Below are positions 10,141 through 23,395 of a stretch of DNA of 64,000 bases, piece after piece. Source of the DNA: Paracyclopina nana. Its lineage: Eukaryota > Arthropoda > Copepoda > Cyclopoida > Cyclopettidae. Positions within the stretch are counted from its first letter, which is position 1. The number at the start of each line of letters is the position of its first letter. The notes below the pieces were generated by a model. It saw nothing but the letters and a program-made list of their open reading frames with translations, did not search any database and had not been told where the DNA came from. A program made the translations under genes and the position numbers. The DNA lies in NCBI GenBank assembly GCA_019096065.1, contig JAGUCH010000002.1, forward strand, positions 7,328,501 to 7,392,500. The letters are read 5' to 3'.

Positions 10141-11183
10141 AAATTACGAAGTGCAAAAGCAAACCTATGATCCCAAAAACTATGAATCCTTGAGAATTCC
10201 AGAAGATGATAAAATAGGTGATCACTGCGAGTAAGTCCTTCAAGTGACATTTCCAAAAAAAGTAGACAAGGCCATCATCTCCTTTGCCTTTAGTCTTGCT
10301 ATACTATGCAAAAAGGTGGCACTTCTAATGAAACAAGCCATCTAGATTGTCCGACCCTCTTCCCGGTTTTGTATCCTTGTTCTTTTGGCAACAAAATAGT
10401 TGGTCTCCATTTCATCAGCAGACCCATGATCATAGGACTCGTATGGAAATTTCAACTAACACGAACGAGCCAATTTTCAAAATAAGTCAACTCGAATTTG
10501 TCATTAATTTGATCTTGGTCGATTTCCAGCATTGCCACAAATTCATCATCATATTTGAGTAGATCTTGGAATTTCCAGCACTGACACTGCTTTAAGCTCC
10601 TTGGTTCTTCCAGAATGATACAAAAATGCTGCACAGGGCTCCCACAAATGACACGGGCAAAAGGCAAAAATTGACGGAACCAATCAGATTTGAGATTAAG
10701 GGCCCAATGAAAATTGATCTTATCAATAGAAGCTAAGAAGTCAGCGGTTGACATCTGTTGTCAAGTTGCATACTGACTGCAACTAAGGAATGAAATTTAT
10801 GAAAATCTGGCTCACAGTGCCACAGTGGGTCAAAAAGCCATTTTCACGATCACGAGAAAATCCGCCAAATCGCCCGAATTCTCATTTAACCACCAATTTA
10901 CAACTTCTAATTGGGTTGACTTCTAGGCAATGGAAAGAGCCAAAAATGGTTTGAATTGACAGATACATATTCAAATGTTGGCCCTTTTTTGGGCATCCAT
11001 AAAAGATAACTTTTGATTGGAATCGAATTGAATTGTTCTTTTATGACTGAGAGGTCAATCAGACCCCATTTAATGATCATTCATCAAAATTGGCTGCGGA
11101 AATTTGCGGACTTGGGTGCCCTGAATGTTATTTTTTATAAACATCTCCATTCCTCTTTCTTAAAGACTGGTCAACACTGTCTG

Positions 11184-11746
11184 CAGAGTTATCAACGGAT
11201 TTTTAGGCTTCCGACCACCTTTTTGGCCCAAACGACCACTTTTGCGACCACCATTTTCAGACAATTCCAAAAATGACCACTTTTCCGACCACCTTCCAAA
11301 AAACGGCAAAAACTCACCCAATTTATGCATAAAATATCATTTTTTTACTTCTACTAAGCATTTTTAGGCAATGTTTGGCGTAAAAAATTAGTCACTTCTA
11401 AAAAACTTACATGAAATTGGAATTTTTATATTGATGTCCCAGCAATGAGCCAAATAAGCCTAATTCTTCATTCAGAAGCTATTGTACATCAAAGTCAAGC
11501 TTTGATTTTAGGTATCTTTAAAGATCAAGCATTTTTACGAGTTTTCTCCAGCTAAGATTGTTTGCAAAGGGAAAAATGTGTGTGTAAAATTTGGAATTTT
11601 TGCCCTATTTTGGTTAAAAGTGCCTATTTTTTTTATTGTTTTGGTTATTTTCAAAAACGACCACTTTTCTGACCATTTTTTTTTCCGAAAAAATCCAGTC
11701 AAAAACGACCACTTTGGTCGTTTCCGACCACCGTTGATAACTCTGA
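11184..11746. mobile_element. hAT-type MITE (563 bp)
   Basis: The terminal inverted repeat is CAGAGTTATCAACGG, flanked by a perfect 8 bp duplication ACTGTCTG (11176-11183 and 11747-11754). Both features are typical of hAT. Subterminal regions are packed with ACGACCACTTTT / CCGACCACC motifs, likely transposase-binding repeats. There is no coding capacity. Confidence 0.85.
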
Positions 11747-12743
11747 CTGTCTGAGTCTAGCGGGCACGCGTTAATCTGTTTGTATTACAGGGAAATGAGT
11801 GGACAATATAATGAAACGGGTCAATACTTTTAAGGCCAAAAGTAGTTATCTGTCTTGTGACCTTTCTAAAATAGATGCAAAGATGATACATCAAAAGGTT
11901 ACAAAGCTTCCAATTTTTGGAGGCACAAAGTCAACTAGTTTTCTTCTTGGTGTTAAAGAAATTAGGCCAAAAGCTTAGGACTGGTAGAGGCAACTTGAGG
12001 TATCACTGTTCTTTCACGTCTGTCAGGGCAAAGGGGCGACAAGAAAAAGGGAAAAACTTCAAAAAATCAAGTTCTCATCTGCATTTGAAAAGATTTCATT
12101 TTGATGAAAGTTTTTCTTTATGAAAATTTTTTTGTTAGATGCTATCTAAAGCCAAGGCCAGGTAAAGACTTTCAAAACGCCCGCTCCCTGCTGTCCACAT
12201 TGTGGACGCCTAAATTTAGTTTGTTTATCGCAACTCGCAAGTGAAATGCATGCGGTACTGCGTTTTTTTCGCCAGACCCAGTGTAGTAAGATGTGTTCAG
12301 TTTCACATAAGAATTGGGCAAAAATTGGCCCTTTTTGATAGTAATTGAAGATTTGTTTACACTTTGCCAACGGAAAGTTGCTTCCTTTGTAAGCGGGAAA
12401 TTTAAAATTCAAAACAAATTTGATTTGCAATTTTATTCAACACTGTAATGCCTTTTTCATGATATTTGGGGCTCAATCACAATGATTTTTAATCAAGTTC
12501 ATACTCCATCCTCCCTCAAGACCTGCATTGTTTTATGCCTTTTTAAAAAGCAAAAAACCTCAAAAAACAGCGTAGCTGTTCCTTTTAGGTAGCTGCTGCT
12601 TGCTGTGTATGTTACCCTATAAGGCTATAACGTGGTGGAGCGAAGTGGGCGGAGTTATATCTAGAACACTAGTTCTGACGTCCACATCTGGCAACGCTGG
12701 TCATTTGATTTATTTTTCGTTTACGGGCAATGGAAATGTAAAC

Positions 12744-13241
12744 ATGGTACTCAAGCAAGTAACTGTCCTCTTTTTGGCCTCCTTGACATTCATTATTGCT
12801 TTTGCCGATGAAAAGGAGTCATATGTCAATTTTGCTGCCTTGGATAATCCGTTTAGAAGCCAACTTACTATGGGAAAAGGCCAGGTAGCATAAAACTATA
12901 GCAGAGGCCTGTGACATGTTTCACTTTCAGCTTTCTTAAGGGTGAAATTAACGCAATTGAAGCTGAAACATCTGCACACAGAGCTCAAGGTTCATGACAA
13001 GGAGCTGATGGCCTTGAAAAAAATCAAGGCTGATGGTATGGACAAAGAAGGCCTTCGGGAGGCAGAGCTGAGGAAAAACTTCAATAGCATCATGTTTAGT
13101 TATGGGTTAGCTAAGCCTTCTAATCATAAGGAAGAGCCAAACAAGGCCGTATTCAAGGACAAGAAGTTGGACCGATTGTGGCAAAAAGGGAAAAAAACTC
13201 GCGAAATCGTAGGAGTCAATTTTCATAGGGCCGTAAGCTAA
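12744..13241 (+). pseudogene. LRPAP1: 5' fragment of an LRPAP1 (RAP)-like gene
   Basis: Exon 1 (from 12744) encodes a signal peptide (MVLKQVTVLFLASLTFIIAF) and a short acidic stretch ending near MGKGQ. Exon 2 (from ~12941) encodes the first RAP helical domain: LKHLHTELKVHDKEL, KKIKADGMDKEG, EAELRKNFNSI and KLDRLWQK. RAP is an ER chaperone for LDL-receptor family proteins and has three such domains; domains 2 and 3 are absent up to the next gene at 14169. With the GT donor at 12885 the frame breaks. With a GG donor at 12884 and the AG at 12939-12940 (57 bp intron), the frame is kept. Because it abuts the right arm of an inverted-repeat element, I read it as a captured or truncated copy. A real gene with very distant later exons is less likely. 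Confidence 0.65.
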
Positions 13242-13612
13242 AAACTAACATTCATGGCTCCCAAGTCCGCAAATTTCCGCAGCCAATTTTGATGAATAAT
13301 CATTAAATGGGGTCTGATTGACCTCTCGGTCATAAAAGAACAATTCAATTCGAGTCCAAACAAATGTGATGGATGCCTAAACAATGGCCAAAAATTGCTA
13401 TTCTACCATTCTTCTTGCTGAACACTTTTTCAAGCAAAGTTTGATTTCGAAGTCAAATTTTAATATGTATCTGTCAATTTAAACCATTTTTTGCTCTTTT
13501 CATTACCTAGAAGTCAACACAATTAGAATTTGAAAATTGGTGGTTAAATGAGAATTCGGGCGATTTGGCGGATTTTCTCGTGCGCGTGAAAATGGCTTTT
13601 TGACCCACTGTG

Positions 13613-14168
13613 CAGTCTTTATTTCAAATGACTTTTGTAAGTTTATGGTTGCGCTCATTTTTTACAGATTCTGCAATAAAATAGCAGCAAGGGCCCAAGC
13701 CCTATCTTCTAGTTTTTAAATAGTTTATTGATACCTCTTGATTTAAATATGTAGTGTAAGCATGATTATTTTTCCGTGGCACAGTGGGTTTATTTATCGG
13801 TGGCTATAATTTGATTATTAAGTCAAAAACTATTGTTTTGTATATTTTCACCTTACACACAATTACACACACATACGATTTCACTGCTGTCTGAATGTGT
13901 TAAAATATTCATAGTACTAGGAGAACTAGGAATGTCCCTGATTGCAACAGGTCAAGGGATAATTAATTTACCCATCATTATTATGTACACTCTCACACCT
14001 GCTGCTAATTAAATGATAACAATTTGATCTGACAATGCTCGGGATCAAGGGTTGGTAGGTTAGGATGTCAACTTTTCTAGCATGGAGGACGGACTTTTGG
14101 AATGATGTTCAGTCTTGGCTTTAAGTAGGGTTCGATTTTCTTCTTCCATGCTTAATTTTGGAATGATC
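13613..14168. other. Intergenic, AT-rich
   Basis: I see no gene. A solitary GGCACAGTGGG transposon-tip motif lies near 13778, and the region includes the 3' flank of the kinase gene. Confidence 0.5.
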
Positions 14169-17312
<3,144 letters not shown>

Positions 17313-20300
17313 GCATAAATGCAGCTACATATGCGAGGGTGTTTTCACTTTTTAGGATTCTACAGCTACACGCTGCTGAATGCAATCCGATCCATACAAA
17401 TACAGCTTTTTTCATAATGCTGTTTGCTGCCTATGCAGATCAGCTAGACTACGGAACGTGAAATTATCTTCTACGACTACTTGCAAGAGCATCATTGTCA
17501 GCAATCGATCGATTGCTGAATGCAGAAATAGCAAGGCATGCTTCTAATTGCAAAAATGATGACACATTGTCGACGGTAGTTTCTCTTTTTACTATCGGGA
17601 AATCTGATTCGCTTCGAAGTAGCCCCCGAGGACACACCGTTGACCTTAATTGAACAAAATCGCTCCACCAGGCAACTTCCTACTTGCTAAAGCAACTGCG
17701 GGTTAGCATTCCACCTCAATCATGCATCAACAGCCATTCAGAAAAAAGCATGGATTCATTCATAATTGTGCATTTGATTTGAAAGCAATGAAAAAATTAT
17801 TTGCGCAATTTCACGGGTATAATTTTAAAGCATTTGAAAACGAATGACTTCCCCCACTTTCTGCCATCAATTACAAGAAAAAGCTATCTTTTTGCAGCCA
17901 TCATTTCCAAGATATCATCATGATGGGTTTTGATGCATCTCCAGCTGCTTCAACCACATAGCTACGTACGCAGGCATAAAAATCGTGATTTTCCTCTTCC
18001 AGAGCAAGATGATCTGGAAAAGTCGTGCTAGGTGTCTTTCAAAGGCCAACTGCTGAGCACTGTAACTCAAAATCTAAATCAATCTTTCCCTTGCGATTTG
18101 TAGAGCAATCAGAAGAAGGGAACAGTTATCCACAGTGAAATTTCGGTGAAAATTGCATTTTCATTGACATTTCCAGCTAATTTAGCAGACAAACTTACTG
18201 ATGTGAAAATTGGCACAAATCTGGGAATTCTCTGAATGAGCATGAAATTGCAGCAAAAAAGGGAAAAGCTGAACATGGTTCTTATATCCTCTTATATTAC
18301 ATGCATGGTACAATAAAGGAAGTTTGGCTGCAAATTTAGAATTGTATATGGCAGATCAAAATTGGCGCAATTTCCCCATCTTTAAACCCGCAGTAATTTC
18401 CTTCCGACTTTCATTAAACTCATCAAGGTCTTTGAAGGAGGAGATCTGCAAAGAGCAGCTTCAATTTAACAATTTTCTCGTGCTCCGCATGCCACTCGTC
18501 GCAGTTTCTTTGAAGGCCTTGTTTTTTGTTAAGCGTGATAAATGGAAAGATATGAGAAATATCCTTCAAAAATTCACTTCCCAAGATGTCACACCTGTTT
18601 TAATTTCCCACTTCCTCGATCACCTCCATTGCTAAAAAATGAGGGTTTCGGAGTGACATTTGCAAATCTATAGAAGCACAAGCAAGTTCAAGGCAAGTTG
18701 GCACCTCATTTTTGAAAGGTCGTCATTATCGCCGACTTTTCCCTAGAGAGGAATCATGACCATTTTTCGGTGAGAAATAGAAATAATAATGTGCGGTTTT
18801 TCGTCTTGAAAACCGCAAAAAAGTCGAAGCCCTCGCAGAATCTTTGTTTTGAGCTATTGTAGAAGAAAATCATAAGCGATCTTGGAATGAATAATTAAGG
18901 AAATTTCGCAACTTTTTGACAGCCCAAAACATTTTTCAAACTGTTCTCAGCTTAAAGCCCACGCAAGTAATTACCCCAGTTTGATGGTTTTCGCCACTTT
19001 TTCTGGGAAGGCCAACCAATTTTTAAAAATCTAGGCCACATTTTTATGACCATAAATGCAAAGCAACACATGTGGAGCTTGCGAAGTAAAAGATATACTT
19101 GGATGATTTGTGGGAAAAATAGTTGGTCAGCTATCGGGAAATGAATAATGATCCATGCTAGTACGCACATATAAGTGAACCGAACAAAGCAACTTTTCTC
19201 GCATTTTTATCCAACTTAAAGAATGTGATTTTCCACCTCGAAAGCTGGTGACTATTCAGACAAAACACCTAGTAACTTGGGTTATACAATTTTTACAATA
19301 TTATGTTCGCGGGAAACACGCTTGTGTACTTGTACCGCAAACGAACGCTAGCAACAAATACTGTATATGCATCACAATCGGTAAGACAAAGGTGCAGCTT
19401 TGACCATTATATCACTTTCATCTAGTTTCTCAAGAACAGTTTTAAAAAGTGAAACTCCTTTTCTAAGGACAGTTTCTCAAAAGAGAGAAGAGATTATATG
19501 TTTTACCCAGAATTAGTGCCTTTTTTCTAAGTAACGTTTCATGCACTCACGTAGCACAGAATCACTTCTATTTCACAAGAGCACATGTGTGATGATGTGC
19601 TAATATTCGTCGTTCACTGCATTTAAATGTGATCAAACTTCTCCTATAGCTGCTCCTGCAGGCTTGAAATGTGTTCGGCAACTAAATGCATCTTCTAGAT
19701 TGGACGAGCGGAAAAGAAGGTGGCCAGCATGAAGCAGCAGCAGCAGCACCACCACCACCACCAGGCTCTGAAGCCGTCATCAGTTGAAGCATGGGCCCGC
19801 GTCATCTGACAAATGATGCAGCTAACAGTACAATTGCACAAAATGTCAATATGTGCTTCTCTCCTATGAATCGGGACAAACATTTTCTAATAAAAGCCGC
19901 AGTCTGCTCTTCAGTCTTCAGCGGGACAGTGTTATTGCTAATGGTTCCATTTCATTTTCTAGCAGATCATTAGATTGATAAAATGAAAACAAAACATTCC
20001 AACGCAGTTTGGTTTCCTCGTTGCAAACCAAATGAAAAAGCAGCGCTACTCCTTCAGGCGTCAGATGAGAAGGGCCCAAGCTCTTATAGTATAGCGGGTG
20101 TTGAGACAAACGTCTACTGACTCGACGTGGTTTCTTCAAAGAAAACTTCCATTGCGAGTGAGTAGCTAGGTAAAACTCTGGACAACATAGCGGACTTGTA
20201 GCCAATATGGCTGCCATGGCGAGTCCCATTCACATTCTGCTCGCGCTTGCGGTTTCCCCCTTTTTAAAGATATCCTACTCCATATGTATACAGGGAACCT

Positions 20301-20893
20301 TAAATGAATCAACCACTTTTTGTCACAACTGCATGCAGCCCTTGAAAATATAGCCATCATTGAGCCAACAAACTACCTTTGTTACAGCTGTGTCAGGAAG
20401 CCAACACAGCCATTACTATTTGTCCAAGACATAAGCTACATTTTTTGTGAGGACGTAGCATATTGCTTGGTCACACAATTACGGTGTGACAAAGCTAACG
20501 TGTGTAGCGTGATTGACTTATCTCATTTGGCCATTAGAAAATACAACGTTCACAATTTGTCTTAATCATGCTACCTAGAATTTCTACAGCCTTAAAAATG
20601 CTACCCTCCTGTGCTGTGCACCGTAAGTGGAAGATCGAAACGCTACGATGCCAGATGCTTTGAAAAAGTCATCAGGCATAGTGAGACCATCTTAAAGTTG
20701 ACATTCTCACAAAAGAAGTTAAGCAACAATGCTTACGAAAACAAAAAATGATCCAGCACGCACTTGCACGTTGAATCAGAGCTCGAATAAAATTATTCTT
20801 TAAAACGCAACGCATTTTCTGTTTTAGACTATGGAGAACCAAGGCTTTTTAGGACACTCACAACAATTCATAGAAATCAGAAAGCTTTCCTAC
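17313..20893. other. Long gene-poor stretch, probably intron of the kinase gene
   Basis: No exon is supported on either strand. A CAG/CAC trinucleotide run lies at ~19734-19765. If the short first exon at 20894-20914 is real, this whole stretch is its ~4.5 kb first intron (together with 16430-17312). Confidence 0.5.
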
Positions 20894-20914
20894 CTCGTTC
20901 ACGTTGAAAGCCAT
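20894..20914 (-). CDS. Candidate alternative first coding exon of the GCKIII kinase
   Basis: It reads MAFNVNE followed directly by a GTAGGA donor. The exon ends in phase 0, exactly as needed to join the kinase exon starting at 16429 (RVDPELVF). This gives a short N-terminus like those of MST3/MST4 and a 621 aa protein. The stretch upstream on the minus strand has no other coding signal and could be 5' UTR. Confidence 0.45.
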
Positions 20915-21672
20915 CACGCGTAAAGTTACGGAATCGTCGTCTTTACGCTGAAGATCCTCGTTTGATATTGAGTTGAATTATGTCATGGCTGCAATCTGCA
21001 AAATAGAGATCAGAATCCGTTACAGCTTGCGTCCATTAATACTTAACGAACAATGCTATAATTATACATTGTATCTGCAGGTTGCTAGAGCCAATTATTT
21101 TCTCTAGGACCTGCTCGAACAACAGATGGCAAAATGTCAAAAACGTGAGTCATCAATTTGCGAAAAAAAACTTTAAAAAGTCGTTTCCACCAGCAACAAA
21201 GCCTCAGTCTCCCATCTTTTTGCCTCGAATTACAGCGACGCAATAAATGTCGAAATCAACTCACATTTCCGGATCTCCATTTCCGAGTAGCAACGATGGC
21301 GGAGAAGCCCTCATGAATTACAAGGGATCCGAAAAACTCCTAAGAAGCAGCTGTCCGTAGAAGTTGTGGTAATGTGAAAAGGCAAAACTGTCGTCGGTGG
21401 CCAAATTGGCTAGATCGGCGGTACGGCTCCAAAACAGCTGAAGATCCGAGCAGCCTCCACGGCCTCGATGCTGCTGCAGCTGCCTTAGTCAGAGAAAACT
21501 GCAACAACAACGATCGACGAACGAAGAAAAGCTGTGACAACAGCTGCTTTGCTCTGATCAGTAACTTTTCTATTGACGAGAAGTTGCGTGACTTCGTCCA
21601 AAATTTTCCCCTCAATTTGGCGACCTATTTTTAAGGTTACGGCCTTGTTCGGAAAAAAATTGCGTGGCATCA
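20915..21672. other. Intergenic between the kinase promoter and EEF2KMT
   Basis: Several 60-90 codon open frames exist on both strands near 21340-21670, but none shows family motifs. They are probably chance ORFs or UTR. Confidence 0.5.
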
Positions 21673-22530
21673 TTAATTTATTTTATACAGCAACATTTCG
21701 CCTCTGCAACTAACTTGGTACTCTAGATGACAATCTCTCAATTGCGACTCAAAAGCTTCCTTGGTGACCCTGTTGCGCTCAACATTGGCAATGATAGCAC
21801 TTTGTCCTTCGCTCAACAGAGCCTTCAGCGAGGAAACCAAACTAGGAATGCAGCGTTCATCAAATACAATGTCAGATCCGATAACTATGTCATAATCACT
21901 TGCATCGAAGTCAGTGTTTTCTTCCCAATCAAGACACTTAACCTGGTACCGTTCCGTTTCAATTTCATTTTCTTCAAGGTTCCTAGTTAGTGTGGTCAAG
22001 ACTTCTTCGTGGTGATCAGTGAAAATGAACTTTTTCACCAAGTTCATTTTCAGCAGAGCAATCCCTGTCAATCCGACTCCTGAACCTAGCTCTAGAATCG
22101 TAGGGACCTCTTTAAGATTTTCTAGGGTTTTTGCTAAATGATCCAATAGAAATTCAGCGCCAGGCCAAGTTTTGAGTCCAGTTGTGCCTTGGCTGACGAA
22201 CTCTTTAGTTTCTGCTAAGGAGCACATGTATTGCCCAAGCCTAAAATAAGACTTGTAAAAGGTGGCGGCTTCGTGCGCTTGAGTGACTGAAGCATAGTAA
22301 AATGGTTCTAATGCCTCTACATCTTTCTGCTCTAGGTAATGCACAATCTTCTTGAAAAACAGTCGCCTGCTGCCATAGTGAACTGGAAACTTCAAATGTA
22401 TTTTGCTTTGCAAAGTTGCTTTGAGCAATTCATCTTGCGCCAGATCAACGTCATCTCGGCTAAACAGAGAGTCCAAGTCAGCTTGAAGCAAAGGCTTCCA
22501 CAAGAAAAACGCTTCAACTGCCTTTTCCAT
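21673..22530 (-). CDS. EEF2KMT: EEF2 lysine methyltransferase-like (FAM86 family)
   Basis: Single exon, 285 aa from ATG 22530; two upstream in-frame ATGs would add up to 18 residues. It is a class I SAM-dependent methyltransferase of the METTL21/FAM86 type. The SAM-binding loop is ILELGSGVGLTGIAL, preceded by the family signature QGTTGLKTWPGAEFLLDHL. An acidic tip, FTDHHEEVL, follows. DIVIGSDIVFDE replaces the usual D-V-V-x-A-D-V-L-Y motif. In other animals this protein trimethylates a lysine of elongation factor 2. It lies tail-to-head 76 bp downstream of RPS17 on the same strand. Confidence 0.85.
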   Translation of the reverse strand: MEKAVEAFFLWKPLLQADLDSLFSRDDVDLAQDELLKATLQSKIHLKFPVHYGSRRLFFKKIVHYLEQKDVEALEPFYYASVTQAHEAATFYKSYFRLGQYMCSLAETKEFVSQGTTGLKTWPGAEFLLDHLAKTLENLKEVPTILELGSGVGLTGIALLKMNLVKKFIFTDHHEEVLTTLTRNLEENEIETERYQVKCLDWEENTDFDASDYDIVIGSDIVFDERCIPSLVSSLKALLSEGQSAIIANVERNRVTKEAFESQLRDCHLEYQVSCRGEMLLYKIN

Positions 22531-22606
22531 GATCCCTGAAAAAAAGTAGACTAACATTGTTTTCCAAGTTTTTTTTATTAACATGTTTCCATATCATGTA
22601 TTTCTT

Positions 22607-23192
22607 TTAAGCACGGTTGTATCCGCCACCGGCAGCTCTATTGTTTGACAGCTGGAGGCCAGGGATGCTCTGGAAATCCATCATCTTCAACATGTCCTTG
22701 GTCTCGGTATCGACTTCGATGATGTCTTGCTCAAGAGCAGAAACATCAGGCACGTAGTTGTCCCTGCGCTCACGCTCTTCTTCTTGCAGTTTGATGGAGA
22801 TACCACGGACGGTGGATCTCTGAAGCCTCTTCATAAGGTGGGTAATGAACCCGGCAATCTTGTTCCTCAAGGGCTTGGTAGGGATCAGTGCGACTTCCTC
22901 GATGATCCTCTTGTTAGTGTGGAAATCGAGGGTCAACTTTGTGTAGTACCTGGAAAACACGACAGACAATATAAACCAAGCTCAGCTATATGAAAACGAG
23001 AAGATTGAAAATCAAATCGACCTCAGTCAAGCCAAACAATTAAAAGAAAAAGACTTAAAAAGCATGGACTAGTTCGAATATTTTAGACTTGCGCGAGCCA
23101 AAGACTGGTGTAAATTCATCTGTTCGAATAGCTTACTTTTCAATGATGACCCTGGCGGCCTTCTTGATGGTTTTGGTGCGAACACGGCCCAT
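22607..23192 (-). CDS. RPS17: 40S ribosomal protein S17 (eS17)
   Basis: Model complement(join(22607..22949,23137..23192)), 132 aa (human 135). Exon 1 encodes [19 protein letters not shown]. Exon 2 continues [52 protein letters not shown] and [16 protein letters not shown]. It is a structural protein of the small ribosomal subunit. The first intron is 187 bp. A pyrimidine tract upstream on the minus strand (CTTCCTTTTCC, 23265-23255) fits a 5' TOP start site, so the mRNA is probably under TOR-dependent translational control. Confidence 0.97.
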
Positions 23193-23395
23193 GGTTGCGG
23201 TTGAAAAGTGTGAAAATTCGGCTTTTCACTCACTTCTTCACACAAATTTCAAACGGAAAAGGAAGACGTCAGCTGACTTTGTAAACAAATAGAGCGGGCG
23301 ATGCAAAAATTCGACAGTGTATCAGGCGCGAGTGCTCGAGTCAAAATCAGGTGAAACTATTTTTCACACCCACTCACTTCGTTTTCGCCCGAAAA
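23193..23395. promoter_or_regulatory. Divergent promoter RPS17(-)/EXOC6(+) with TOP tract
   Basis: A 203 bp gap separates the two start codons. It holds the CTTCCTTTTCC pyrimidine tract (minus strand, 23265-23255) expected at a ribosomal-protein transcription start, and a palindromic GACGTC (CRE-like) at 23265-23270. Confidence 0.55.

Larger units (their letters stand above)
10821..13612. mobile_element. ~2.8 kb element with ~300-350 bp terminal inverted repeats
   Basis: Left arm ~10821-11121 and right arm ~13256-13612 are diverged reverse complements. They start CACAGTGGGTCAAAAAGCCA, and inner landmarks such as GACCTCTC and ATCATTAAATGGGG fall in the mirrored order. No transposase ORF is visible. 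The interior holds a hAT-type MITE (11184-11746) and two LRPAP1-like exons directly inside the right arm. A clear target duplication could not be found. The GCACAGTGGG tip also occurs singly near 13782, 52428 and 59875. Confidence 0.7.

Noticed and set aside
12600-12743. ORF upstream of the LRPAP1 fragment (MLCMLPYKA...)
   Set aside because: It covers a dispersed repeat shared with 7252-7312. Protein similarity begins only at the signal peptide ATG 12744.
19734-19765. CAG/CAC run as part of a poly-Gln coding exon
   Set aside because: The surrounding frames hit stops quickly and no splice-flanked exon can be built.
21340-21673. Short ORFs on both strands beside EEF2KMT
   Set aside because: They overlap one another in antisense, have no family motifs, and fit GC-richer UTR/promoter sequence.
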